Below, piece after piece: positions 36,401 through 44,402 of a DNA stretch of 64,000 nt. The notes beneath the pieces were generated by a model that ran no database searches, was not told where the DNA came from, and saw nothing but the letters and a program-made list of their open reading frames with translations. The stretch's first letter is position 1, and the number at the start of each line of letters is the position of its first letter. Origin of the DNA: Paraburkholderia acidipaludis NBRC 101816 (lineage in GTDB: Bacteria > Pseudomonadota > Gammaproteobacteria > Burkholderiales > Burkholderiaceae); contig NZ_BAXZ01000004.1 of the NCBI RefSeq assembly GCF_000684975.1, forward strand, positions 186,001-250,000, read 5' to 3'. Position numbers and translations under genes: made by a program.

Positions 36401-37557
36401 CGCGCAAGCTGGCGGCCCCCGCCGCCGATCGACCGCTCGACCTCGACGCGAAGACCGACGACAAAAGGGCCAGGGATCAGGCGAAGGAGGTCAACGACTT
36501 TCTGTTCGGGAACGCCGGCAAAGGCAAGAGCGAACGCGCGCTGTGGAACGAGATGGGGCGCCGCTTTTTCGATCACGACGACGTCTCCGTCTCCTGGAAC
36601 GGTCAGAGCGGCAGCGTGCACCGCGCCGACGTCGTGGCCGATGCGCGCGCGAGCGCAAAATTCGGGCTGACCTCCAAAGGCTATATGCGGATCAACGCGT
36701 ACGCCGGCGGCGCCGTGCGTCACGTGACCGGCGCCACGCTCGACACGGCCGACGAAGCGGGGCAGACGAGGATCGAGTCCCACCGCTTCGGCAAGGGCAC
36801 CCGCGTGAGCGCCCAGGCCGCCGCGAGCGTCACCGTCGGCGGCGAGGTGCAGCGCGGCAGCGCGAGCGACCCGACCGACATCGCAACGGTTTCGGCCCCG
36901 GCGGTGAACGTGATCGGGATCGAGATGCAGGTGGCCGACACGTTCCAGCAGGCGAAGGTGACGCTCGTGCGCGACAACGGCAAGCTGCGGCTCAACGGAT
37001 CGAACGCCGACGTCGAAGTGCCGTTTTCCACGTACAAGAAAGAGCTGCTCGGCAATCCGGCGTGGCGGCTGGCGTTCGGCGTGGGCAGCCACATCGGGCC
37101 GCGCGATCCGATGCCCACCGGGGACGCGTTGAGGCAGGCGCTGGACGACGGCGGCCGCAGGATCGAGGCGTACCTGAACGAGCTGGAGCCCAACGTCACG
37201 CAGAACCTCAAGTTCGTCCTCCGGCGACGTATTCGCGCCCATGCCGCCGCCAAAGCCGACGCGCTCGCCGACCGGATCGCCGCGATGAAGGCACGCGACC
37301 CCAACGACGAGACGGGCGAGATCCGCAAGCTGACGACGCAGCGCGACGCGTTGCTCAAGCGCGACGACTCGTGGCTGCCAACGGAATTGCTGCCGGTGCA
37401 GACGACCGAGCGGCAGGCGCTGAAGGGGCCGCGGGTTGGCGGCATCCAGACCGCGTTGCAAAGTAGCGCGCGCGGCGAGGTCGAGGTGAGCGGGCTGAAA
37501 CTGGCGCCTCTGCGCTGCGACGAGCTGGATCGCGTCTGGCCGATGCAGAACGATTGA
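33484..37557 (+). CDS. Large putative T3SS effector with tandem internal repeat
   Basis: 1357-residue protein without signal peptide or transmembrane helix, directly after the T3SS operon. The N-terminus is Ser/Thr/Ala/Gln-rich and polar, as in secreted effectors. Residues about 442-627 and 641-840 are two copies of one module (shared pieces: MDGNPVRPEQGSSKLRKDSS versus a matching LLRKDSAALRHIV region; KLDDATLDDIVRRVA versus KLDDNTLDDIGRRVA; VRKYLSNGSDVVD versus VRKYLANNGSDVVD). The C-terminal third (about 890-1200) is rich in alternating polar/hydrophobic beta-like stretches (GAGVGLQVGPSFGAVRVAGN). Catalytic motifs of known effectors were not recognised. No strong ribosome site precedes the ATG. 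The effector role is inferred from position and composition. Confidence 0.6.
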   Translation: MTLSAITQRLRALRTETAPTEQNARTNAAATPQPAPEKSGGLLAGLKKLPLDMPAGSMYRLTKKGPVTLPHHKKPERNAITMPALELAAEPDIQALAYPPAPKGTKRVRSDMKKAAGAFNQADAAATAQAPGAQGDVIEAAVNRCFPNIDPGPDAARLSELHKKRLLRDVRNALPEEGTVPDEVREAQGELLLQALAEATGGLPGMARNTFRRMQQGLEFTNQPGVGAVPDRATRDAWRTAQLLSQTANGYDCLRSLVGRNAAGHGRAWPQGDADAARYAPKVWLQAANELVKATGCAADPASIAQTAATPGVRGAHAAWVAQAAAKLWQAGSADGLTDDDKGALFAGRQGFLSDGEGTPFALTKSRIERFVNHTIPRAASDRPELEPADGEAAVPVAPRRKGYEALTVRPFGYGKTAVAGMNQGVEGASADTWAKDKDTLNNAVRGLFVAMDGNPVRPEQGSSKLRKDSSALHQVVEEAELAALAQRSDPANPTIGMGTKLDDATLDDIVRRVAAKLGGEGEGIEGLARRAVQRPGQPAAEGAGGSPGRREQRVRDMLTAFRDKLAADNPDPAARAAARKLVRKYLSNGSDVVDTAKVDKLRSRFGAGLSEAGQKHLATYERIGLGKPITPGRKTSDTALDGAMSAMLVAMDGGNRNPAPPAPGGRNLLRKDSAALRHIVANAELGALAALARPATQAEGQAAQPARQPVAFGMKLDDNTLDDIGRRVAQALDNEGAIDDIARTMAQQSGRGPRREARIRDALTAFRRKLTVNDDPRTHAAARKAVRKYLANNGSDVVDAATIDELRSRFGNGLPPEGDPARAGLQRQIGTYDRLSLARTEAPKGTATEDYNEAADRIVDALGGSGKAIMTDGGQFGVYVRGLSAAKATGVGKLISPRLNFQWLHGNQSILAFSRSTAAYAVSFGTQQRDSYGAGVGLQVGPSFGAVRVAGNVDAVYQADTTHQHTVDISVARKLAAPAADRPLDLDAKTDDKRARDQAKEVNDFLFGNAGKGKSERALWNEMGRRFFDHDDVSVSWNGQSGSVHRADVVADARASAKFGLTSKGYMRINAYAGGAVRHVTGATLDTADEAGQTRIESHRFGKGTRVSAQAAASVTVGGEVQRGSASDPTDIATVSAPAVNVIGIEMQVADTFQQAKVTLVRDNGKLRLNGSNADVEVPFSTYKKELLGNPAWRLAFGVGSHIGPRDPMPTGDALRQALDDGGRRIEAYLNELEPNVTQNLKFVLRRRIRAHAAAKADALADRIAAMKARDPNDETGEIRKLTTQRDALLKRDDSWLPTELLPVQTTERQALKGPRVGGIQTALQSSARGEVEVSGLKLAPLRCDELDRVWPMQND

Positions 37558-37573
37558 GCCGGCTGAGCCGGGC

Positions 37574-37635
37574 TTCGCTTCGTGCTTCACCGCTTCGCGT
37601 CATGAAATTGACACTCAGCCTTCTGGCCATACGCT
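37574..37635 (+). promoter_or_regulatory. Perfect PIP box before second effector gene
   Basis: TTCGC at 37574-37578 and TTCGC at 37594-37598 are separated by exactly 15 bases, a full PIP box and also a TTCG-N16-TTCG hrpII box. The -10-like TACGCT at 37630-37635 begins 32 bases after the second TTCG, the same spacing as in the T3SS operon promoters. It predicts HrpB/HrpX-dependent expression of the next gene. Confidence 0.85.
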
Positions 37636-37685
37636 CTCGTTCATCACCTGCGCGCAACCGCGCGCTTCGAACAAGGAGCGAGACT

Positions 37686-39812
37686 ATGGGATCGACTGCG
37701 ATTAACGGCGGCACGTCTGCCGCCACCGACTTGCACGTGCAACAGGACACGCCCGTTACCGTTACGCCGGACCGTGCGCGTTCCGGCCTCGTCCGGTCGA
37801 ATTCGGTGCCGGCGTCGTTCGGCGGATTGGAGCGGATGCAGAATCGCCCCGCCGGTGGCGCACAGAGCGCCCCGCCCTCGCGGCGCGCTTCGCTCGGCGC
37901 GCTCGTCGCGCCCTTGCACGGCGCGGCGCCGTCGGCACCGGCGTCGCCCCTGCTTTCGCCGTCCTCGAGTCACGACGATATCGCGGACCTCGACGACGAC
38001 ACGCTCGATCCGCTCGAACGCACCCAGGCCCGGGAAATCGCCAACATGCTGTTCGCCGCCATCACAGGCCTTGCGACGCAGACGATGCACGGCGGCCGGC
38101 TCGCAGCGAATCCGGTCGGCATGAATACGCGTTCGCTGGAGGAGATGGAAGCGGGCCTTCGCACTGCCGGCGATGTCTTGCCGGGGCTTTACAACCTGCT
38201 GCTGGCGTCCTCCGACGACAGCGAGCGCTTCAGCGAGATGCCCGGCGTATCGGGCAACGGCACGCCGGCGCATGGTGGGACTGCATCGCCCGCATCGACG
38301 CGCCCGGCGACACCGGCACAAACATCGGCACAAACACCGGCACCGGTACAGACGCCGCAACCCGCTCCGCAGGGCGCGCTGGTGGAGGAGCATCGTCAGG
38401 TGCCGCCGGTCGAATCGGGACGTGAGTCGCCTGCCTCCAGCGTGGGCGCACACGGCATGGAGTTCGACGCGATTCCCCTGGTGCCGGTTCCGAGGCGCCC
38501 GTCTGTGTCGTCCTTGCCGGCGCGTCTGTATCCCCTGGAAACCGAAAGCGACGACGTTGCGGACACGCCGGCGAGCATCGCCGAGCCGCCCGCGCGCACG
38601 CCGTCCCCCGCGCTGACCGCGGATACGGCATCCTCCGGGTCGAGCGCGCACACGCCTCCCCCGACCGTGCACGTACCGCCTCCGCCCCCACATGTACCGC
38701 CTCCGCTCGCGCATGTACCGCCTCCGCCTGCACACACACCGCCCGCGCCCCCGCCCGCGCCGCATCCGGCCGCCGCGCCGACGGCGGCCGCGGGCGCCCT
38801 GCCGCCGCTTCCGACGAACATCGACGGAGCCCTGGAGCGCTGGGCCAAAAACGCAATCAAGGTGGTGGGTCATCGGGCGTTTTCGGTGGGGGTCGCGACC
38901 GGCATTCGCGAAGCGCTCAATTACGGTGTCGAAGCGCTGGTGCAGAGCACGCATGCCAGCGACGAGGTCAAGACCGGCGTGGCCGCAACGATGATGGGCG
39001 TCGTCATCCTCGCGAATATCGGCTCGGCGGCCTACCGTATTCACAGGGGCGATTCGCGCTGGAGCTATGCGGGCAATGCGGCGCAGGCTGCGTCGCTAAC
39101 CGCGGCGCTGATCGGCGCGCTCAAGGCGGGAACCTTGAAGGATCAGGTATCGAGTCTCGCGAAAGTGGGCGGCTATTCGGCGGTCCGCGATCTGATGACG
39201 ATGATCGTGCCGCTCAAGGACAATCTCCATCCGAATCCGGACCCCATCGTCACGCAGATGATCAATTCGGCGTTCTACACCGTCAATCAGTTCCTAGTGA
39301 ACAGTGCCCAGAGCTTCCACGGCATTTCCGGCGCCGGCATCTACGACGGCCTGCACGGCAATCAAACGTTGACCGAAAAGGAGCGCTCGTCGTTTATCAA
39401 GGACAGCGCGAAAGGAATGGCCGTGTACGTCGCGGCCAATACGGCGGGCGAAATCGTCGATTCGATCATGCCCAGAATGATTCAATACCGCTTGCAGCAC
39501 GGCACCTTCGACGGCATGAGCAACCTTGAGCTCAATCTCGGGATCGGCGAACCCGACAGCCTGTCCAGCACGATGCTGGACGCCGTCGTTCCCCGCCTGT
39601 CGCTGTTCGACACCGTGTATGCGGGAACATCGGCGCTCAACACGCGCACCAATACGCCGGGTATCGGCGAGCAGGGCGCCTCGTATCTGGACAACTTCAC
39701 GAGTGCGCTGATGATCGCGACGCTTTGCATTCCCTATGCGATGACCGGCGCGAGAAAGACAAGCAATGCGGTGCGCGCGATGCTCGACAGTCTTCGTGAC
39801 GGCCAGGTCTAG
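37686..39812 (+). CDS. Putative T3SS effector or translocator with proline-rich region
   Basis: 708-residue protein with a polar Ser/Thr/Ala/Pro-rich N-terminal half, no signal peptide, and an ordered C-terminal half. Residues about 320-365 carry a run of short proline repeats (HVPPPPPHVPPP, HTPPAPPPAP). The C-terminal region (about 375-700) has hydrophobic stretches such as TMMGVVILANIGSAAY, ASLTAALIGALKAG and ALMIATLCIPYAMTGA, which could insert into a host membrane. AAGGAG seven bases upstream fixes the ATG at 37686, and a perfect PIP box precedes it. It may be an effector; because no other translocon candidate is present, a pore-forming role is also possible. Family not recognised. Confidence 0.68.
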   Translation: MGSTAINGGTSAATDLHVQQDTPVTVTPDRARSGLVRSNSVPASFGGLERMQNRPAGGAQSAPPSRRASLGALVAPLHGAAPSAPASPLLSPSSSHDDIADLDDDTLDPLERTQAREIANMLFAAITGLATQTMHGGRLAANPVGMNTRSLEEMEAGLRTAGDVLPGLYNLLLASSDDSERFSEMPGVSGNGTPAHGGTASPASTRPATPAQTSAQTPAPVQTPQPAPQGALVEEHRQVPPVESGRESPASSVGAHGMEFDAIPLVPVPRRPSVSSLPARLYPLETESDDVADTPASIAEPPARTPSPALTADTASSGSSAHTPPPTVHVPPPPPHVPPPLAHVPPPPAHTPPAPPPAPHPAAAPTAAAGALPPLPTNIDGALERWAKNAIKVVGHRAFSVGVATGIREALNYGVEALVQSTHASDEVKTGVAATMMGVVILANIGSAAYRIHRGDSRWSYAGNAAQAASLTAALIGALKAGTLKDQVSSLAKVGGYSAVRDLMTMIVPLKDNLHPNPDPIVTQMINSAFYTVNQFLVNSAQSFHGISGAGIYDGLHGNQTLTEKERSSFIKDSAKGMAVYVAANTAGEIVDSIMPRMIQYRLQHGTFDGMSNLELNLGIGEPDSLSSTMLDAVVPRLSLFDTVYAGTSALNTRTNTPGIGEQGASYLDNFTSALMIATLCIPYAMTGARKTSNAVRAMLDSLRDGQV

Positions 39813-39862
39813 CCGCCATGAGCCGCCGTCTCGTTCCGCGGCATGGTCGGTTCCGGCATACC

Positions 39863-39926
39863 TTCGTATGCCGCCATGCCTCTTCGCACCGGCCAGTGGC
39901 GGTGGCTTCCATTTCATTCATACTTC
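39863..39926 (+). promoter_or_regulatory. hrpII box before serC-like / ATP-grasp genes
   Basis: TTCG at 39863-39866 and 39883-39886 are separated by exactly 16 bases. A -10-like TACTTC begins 34 bases later at 39921, slightly beyond the 32 bases seen at the other boxes. The serC-like TTG start lies about 60 bases downstream. It predicts that the following metabolic genes belong to the T3SS regulon. Confidence 0.7.
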
Positions 39927-39987
39927 GTTCATGCGTGGTCTACCCGTCGTAGCGAACGATGTTGCATATTCCCGAGCGAGGCGCAAA

Positions 39988-41079
39988 TTGGATCTTCAAT
40001 ACAACTTCTCCGGCGGACCGGGCGCTCTTCCGCTGCCGGTCCTGATGCAGGCGCAGCAGGCCATCCAGATGGTTCCGGAAGCCGGTCTCTCCGTGCTGGG
40101 AATCAGCCACCGTTCAGACTGGTTTCGCGAAACGCTCGACGAAGCCGAAGCGAATATCCGCCGCCTGCTGGCGATTCCGCCGAACTATCACGTTCTCTTT
40201 CTGCAGGGCGGCAGCACCTTGCAGTTCGCGATGCTGGCGATGAACTTCGGCGAAATGGGGGACAGCGCGCCGTCGTATGTGTCGTCGGGATACTGGAGTC
40301 GCAAGAGCGTATCCGACTCCGGCGCCGCGGCTCGACTGCAGGTTGCGTGGGATGGCGAATCCAGCGGCTATCGGCGCGTTCCCAAGGCTTCGGAACTCAA
40401 GCTCTATCCCGGCACCAGCTACCTGCACTACGTTTCGAACGAAACGGTGGAAGGGCTGCAGATTTTCGACACGCTTTCCGCCGGCGATACGCCGGTCTTT
40501 TGCGACATGTCTTCCGATTTCATGTCGCGGCCGGTCGATATCGCCCGCTACGCGATGATCTATGCCCATGCGCAGAAAAACCTCGGGCCGGCGGGCGTGA
40601 CGATTGCGATTCTGCGCGACGACATCGTCGAGCGGGCGCAAACGGGGCTGGCCAAAATCCTCGACTACCGGACCCACATCGACGCCCGCTCGATCTACAA
40701 CACGCCGCCGGTATTTTCCATTTATATCGTGCTGCTGGTGACGCGCTGGATTGCCGAGACCTTCGGCAGCCTCGCGGGACTCGATGCGGCGAACCGGAAA
40801 AAGGCCGATCTGCTTTATCGCGTGCTCGATGCCGAGCCGGAGTTTTACGTGGCGCACGCAGAACGCGATTCGCGCTCGCTGATGAACGTCACGTTCAATT
40901 GCCGCACGCCCGAGCTCACCGCGCGGTTTCTGCGCGAGGCGCGGGCCGCCGGCCTGCATGGGCTGGAGGGCCACCGTTCGATAGGCGGCGTGCGCGCCTC
41001 GCTGTACAACGCGCTGACCGGGCACGAGGCCGGTGCGCTGGCTTCGTTCATGCAGGATTTCCACCACCGGCATTCCTGA
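39988..41079 (+). CDS. SerC-like phosphoserine aminotransferase, second copy
   Basis: 363-residue PLP-dependent class V aminotransferase of the SerC family (3-phosphohydroxypyruvate plus glutamate to phosphoserine). It shows YNFSGGPGALPLPVL, the substrate-loop FLQGGSTLQFAMLAMN, the PLP lysine in HAQKNLGPAGVT and a C-terminal EGHRSIGGVRASLYNA. The TTG at 39988 is chosen: GAGG lies six bases upstream, the length equals that of SerC, and the PLP Lys becomes residue 197, close to 198 in E. coli SerC. ATG 39931 would leave almost no leader after the predicted promoter. Its position in an effector region with an hrpII box is unusual; a housekeeping serC would normally lie elsewhere. Its substrate may differ. 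Confidence 0.82.
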   Translation: MDLQYNFSGGPGALPLPVLMQAQQAIQMVPEAGLSVLGISHRSDWFRETLDEAEANIRRLLAIPPNYHVLFLQGGSTLQFAMLAMNFGEMGDSAPSYVSSGYWSRKSVSDSGAAARLQVAWDGESSGYRRVPKASELKLYPGTSYLHYVSNETVEGLQIFDTLSAGDTPVFCDMSSDFMSRPVDIARYAMIYAHAQKNLGPAGVTIAILRDDIVERAQTGLAKILDYRTHIDARSIYNTPPVFSIYIVLLVTRWIAETFGSLAGLDAANRKKADLLYRVLDAEPEFYVAHAERDSRSLMNVTFNCRTPELTARFLREARAAGLHGLEGHRSIGGVRASLYNALTGHEAGALASFMQDFHHRHS

Positions 41080-41127
41080 TTGCACCCGCTGACTGCACCC
41101 CTGATCGCACCTCTATCGGCCCACACC

Positions 41128-42549
41128 ATGTCCCTCGACACTCTCTTGTCAGAAGCGCTCGCGCATTCCCGGGCAAAGCGGTTCGATCTTCTGGAACCGG
41201 TCCTGCGGCAGATACTCGCTGCCGAGCCGCGCCACCCCATAGCCAGCCTCGAACTCGCGCGGGTGATGATTCTCGAACACCGCTTCGACGACGCGGTCGA
41301 CGTGCTCGATCCGCTTGCCAACGACCCGGATAACGGCATTCAGGTCCACGGTGCCGATGTTCATCGAAAGCTCGCGCTGGCGCACTCATACGCGGGCAGA
41401 AAGCGCCGTGCCGTCATGCACTACCGGCGAGTTCTCGAATTCGTGCCCGACGACGGGCAGGTGTTGCACAGCATCGCGAATCTGGAGCAGGCGCTGGGGC
41501 TCGCGGACGAGGCCGCGATCACCTATCGCCGCGCGATCGAAGTGAAGCCTTTGTGGACGATGCCCGCTGCGGTATCGCCGCCGGACTTCCGGGTCCTGCT
41601 GATGTTCGCGCCGGGCGGGGGCAACACGCCGATCGACTATTTCATCAACGACGCCCGTTTCGAAAGCCATATCTTTACGGCGCTGAAAGGCGTCGAGTAC
41701 GACGTCGACCTGCTGCACAACCAGACGGACGTGGTCGTCAACCTCGTTTCCGACGCCGACAACGGCCGCGCCATTCTCGGCACCGTGGAAGCGCTCGCGG
41801 AGCGGATCGGCCGGCCCGTGGTCAATCATCCGCGACTGATCGCCGGTACGGACCGCGCGACGATTTCGGCGCGTCTTGCCGGAACGGCGGGTTGTCTCGT
41901 GCCGCGCACGCGCGTGTTTTCGGAAGCCGGGTTGCGGCAATTGGCGGGCGAGGGTGCCGACGCGGCGCCGCAGTTTGCCTTGCCGTTTCCTCTGCTGGTT
42001 CGTCCGCTGGGAACCCACGGCGGCGAAGACTTCGAGAAGATGGACGACCGCGATGAGCTGGGCCGCTTCCTGAGCCGTGTCGGCGGGGAGCATTACTACG
42101 TCACGCCGTTCGTCGACTACCGGTCGGAAGACGGCTATTTCCGCAAGTACCGCTTCATTTTCGTGGGAGACGAGATTCTCCCGTACCACCTTGCGATCGA
42201 CGAGAAATGGAAGATCCATCACGCGACGACGCCCATGGCGGAGTTGTCGTGGATGCAGGACGAAGAGCGGGCGTTCCTGGCCGATCCGTGGCGGGTTTTC
42301 GGCGCGCAGCAGCAATCGGCGTTGGGTTCGATCCGCAATGCGATCGGTCTCGACTACTTCGGGATCGACTGCGCGCTGACGCCGGGCGGCGAGGTTGTGG
42401 TGTTCGAGGTCAACGCGACCATGCTGGTGCACGGCAGGAACGAAAGCTTTCCGTACAAGAACGAGGCCGTCAGCCGGATCAGGCAGGCATTCCATTCGTT
42501 GCTCGAGCGGATTGCGCGCGGGGTGCGCTGCCCACCGCCGCACCCGTGA
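41128..42549 (+). CDS. TPR / ATP-grasp fusion protein
   Basis: 473-residue protein with N-terminal TPR repeats (about residues 1-145; HSIANLEQALGLADEAAITY) joined to an ATP-grasp-like enzyme. The C-terminal part begins RVLLMFAPGGGNTPIDYF and has a plausible nucleotide-binding strand (FPLLVRPLGTHGGEDFEKM, about 286) and the Mg-binding end GGEVVVFEVNATM (about 421-433), where Glu and Asn are typical of ATP-grasp ligases. Such enzymes join a carboxylate to an amine or thiol through acyl phosphate. It is 48 bases after the serC-like gene, so both probably share the hrpII-box transcript. The ligated substrate is unknown. ATG 41128 is used; a TTG at 41080 is also in frame. Confidence 0.65.
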   Translation: MSLDTLLSEALAHSRAKRFDLLEPVLRQILAAEPRHPIASLELARVMILEHRFDDAVDVLDPLANDPDNGIQVHGADVHRKLALAHSYAGRKRRAVMHYRRVLEFVPDDGQVLHSIANLEQALGLADEAAITYRRAIEVKPLWTMPAAVSPPDFRVLLMFAPGGGNTPIDYFINDARFESHIFTALKGVEYDVDLLHNQTDVVVNLVSDADNGRAILGTVEALAERIGRPVVNHPRLIAGTDRATISARLAGTAGCLVPRTRVFSEAGLRQLAGEGADAAPQFALPFPLLVRPLGTHGGEDFEKMDDRDELGRFLSRVGGEHYYVTPFVDYRSEDGYFRKYRFIFVGDEILPYHLAIDEKWKIHHATTPMAELSWMQDEERAFLADPWRVFGAQQQSALGSIRNAIGLDYFGIDCALTPGGEVVVFEVNATMLVHGRNESFPYKNEAVSRIRQAFHSLLERIARGVRCPPPHP

Positions 42550-42583
42550 ACTCGCACATTACGCGCAGGCCGAGACATGGCCT

Positions 42584-44287
42584 TTAGTCGTTCGCGTTGT
42601 TCGCGAGGCCGTCCAGAAGCGGCTGCAACACGGGCTGGGGCGGCCGCCAACGCTGCAACGACGATCGGAACAGGGGCCTGCGAACCTGTTGGGCGCTCAT
42701 GGTCATAACGGGGCGCCGGGTTTCGTGAAACAGCATGCAGCGTTCGTCCCAGTCGAGCCCGCAATGATCGAGCATCCGGCGGACGGTGTGCTCGAAGTCG
42801 TTGACCAGGTCCTCGTACTGAATCTCGAGCAGGGCGCCTTCCGGCAAGATACGCCGCCAATGCGCCATCAAACCGGCATACGCGCGATAGTAGCGGCCAA
42901 GCTCACCTGGATCGTAGGCAAACGGGACATCGGCAAACAGCTTCGAGTAGATTGACAGGCAGGTATCCACGGGATCCCTTTGGATGTGGATCAATCTCGC
43001 ACTCGGAAAAGCCAGATGAATCATGCCCAGATAGACAAAGTTAAACAGATATTTGTCTGTAGTCCTCTGATAATCCTTATTTCCTGTGGCAGCCAGTTCG
43101 ACGGCCAGATCAACGCGGCGCAGGTAATCATGCGCAATCGGCGTCAACGGCATGGCCGTCATTGCGCGGATCGCGTCGACGTCGATTCTGCCGCCTGCGT
43201 TTGTGCGTGCCAGCAGCGCCCTTTCGAAGTCAGGCCGCTCTCCGAGTGCGAACACCTTGGGATGGCTGGAAAGGATCTGTTCGACCAGCGTTGAACCCGA
43301 GCGTGGCATACCTACGATAAAGATCGGGGAGCACGATGGGTGGCCCGTGCCGCGACGGGCTTCCAGAATCTCGCGCGTGATGACGTCCGGTATCCGCCGG
43401 AGCAGATCGAGCGTCAATGCTTCGTCATACTGAATGCTCGCGCGATACAGGGCGTTGGCCTTCTGAATGTGCTCGAACGACGGCTCATGGTTTCCGTTGT
43501 CGGCCAGCGCCTGCCCGAGTGCGAAGTGCAGGTGCATCTGGTTAGCCGGCGTTAGCGAATCGATATTCTTGATGCGCTCGCTCATGGAAACAACGCACGG
43601 ATCGCCGATAGACAGGCGTTTCGCTTCAGCCAGAAGCCGGTAGTACGAAAAATTTTCCGGGTCGGCGGCAATCGCGCGCCGGAAGTGCAATTCGGCGCTC
43701 TCCACTTCGCCTGCCGACACCAGCGCTTTCGCCAGATTGTTGTGTATCGCCGGAACGTCCGGCGCAAGTTCGAGGGCTTGCCGCAGATGCCGAAGGGCCG
43801 CTTGCGAATCCCCCAGGTCGTTCAGGACCGTCCCCAGGTTGTTGTGCGCCTCGGAATTGCCGGGATCGAGCTGAATGGCCTTGCGGTAGTGAGCGGCGGC
43901 ATCCGGCAGATTTCCCTCGAACTGAAGGGCGAGCGCCAGGTGGTAGTGAAGCATGGCAAAGTCAGGCTGCTGCGCCAGCCCTTCGCGAGCGCTCCGGACC
44001 GCCGCGGCGAACTTCTGCATCGTTAGCTGAACGATGCAGAGGCTGTTGTAGAACACCGGATTCGAGCAAGCATTGATTGCGTGCGAAATCCATGCTTCTG
44101 CAGACGCGTGCTGGTTTGCGTCAAATGCAACCAGGCCGCGCAGGTGCAAGCCTTCGGCATGTGCGGGATTGACGGCGACGAGACGTTCGAGCCACTGCGC
44201 GGCAGCGTCGAGTTTGCCCGACCGATATGCCTGTTGCGCTTCCTTGAACCAGATTTCGCTATATTGCTGTAGGAAAACAGAATCCAT
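42584..44287 (-). CDS. TPR / sulfotransferase fusion protein
   Basis: 567-residue cytoplasmic protein: at least six TPR-type repeats (about residues 10-220; SEAHNNLGTVLNDLGDSQAA) followed by a PAPS-dependent sulfotransferase domain. The 5'-phosphosulfate loop is GMPRSGSTLVEQIL (about residues 326-339) and the 3'-phosphate segment IQRDPVDTCLSIYS is complete. It probably transfers sulfate from PAPS to a protein, glycan or small molecule selected by the TPR part. It is convergent with the TPR/ATP-grasp gene (34 bases between stops). ATG 44287 starts just before the first TPR. Confidence 0.85.
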   Translation of the reverse strand: MDSVFLQQYSEIWFKEAQQAYRSGKLDAAAQWLERLVAVNPAHAEGLHLRGLVAFDANQHASAEAWISHAINACSNPVFYNSLCIVQLTMQKFAAAVRSAREGLAQQPDFAMLHYHLALALQFEGNLPDAAAHYRKAIQLDPGNSEAHNNLGTVLNDLGDSQAALRHLRQALELAPDVPAIHNNLAKALVSAGEVESAELHFRRAIAADPENFSYYRLLAEAKRLSIGDPCVVSMSERIKNIDSLTPANQMHLHFALGQALADNGNHEPSFEHIQKANALYRASIQYDEALTLDLLRRIPDVITREILEARRGTGHPSCSPIFIVGMPRSGSTLVEQILSSHPKVFALGERPDFERALLARTNAGGRIDVDAIRAMTAMPLTPIAHDYLRRVDLAVELAATGNKDYQRTTDKYLFNFVYLGMIHLAFPSARLIHIQRDPVDTCLSIYSKLFADVPFAYDPGELGRYYRAYAGLMAHWRRILPEGALLEIQYEDLVNDFEHTVRRMLDHCGLDWDERCMLFHETRRPVMTMSAQQVRRPLFRSSLQRWRPPQPVLQPLLDGLANNAND

Positions 44288-44402
44288 TTTGAAAGCGCCG
44301 CCAATGTTCCGGCAATTCAGGACGTGGTGGGAGTATAGGGGATCGCAAACTCCCTTTTCGGTCCGTGCGAAAAAATAGGAAGTTGTAATATTTCTCCCTG
44401 TT

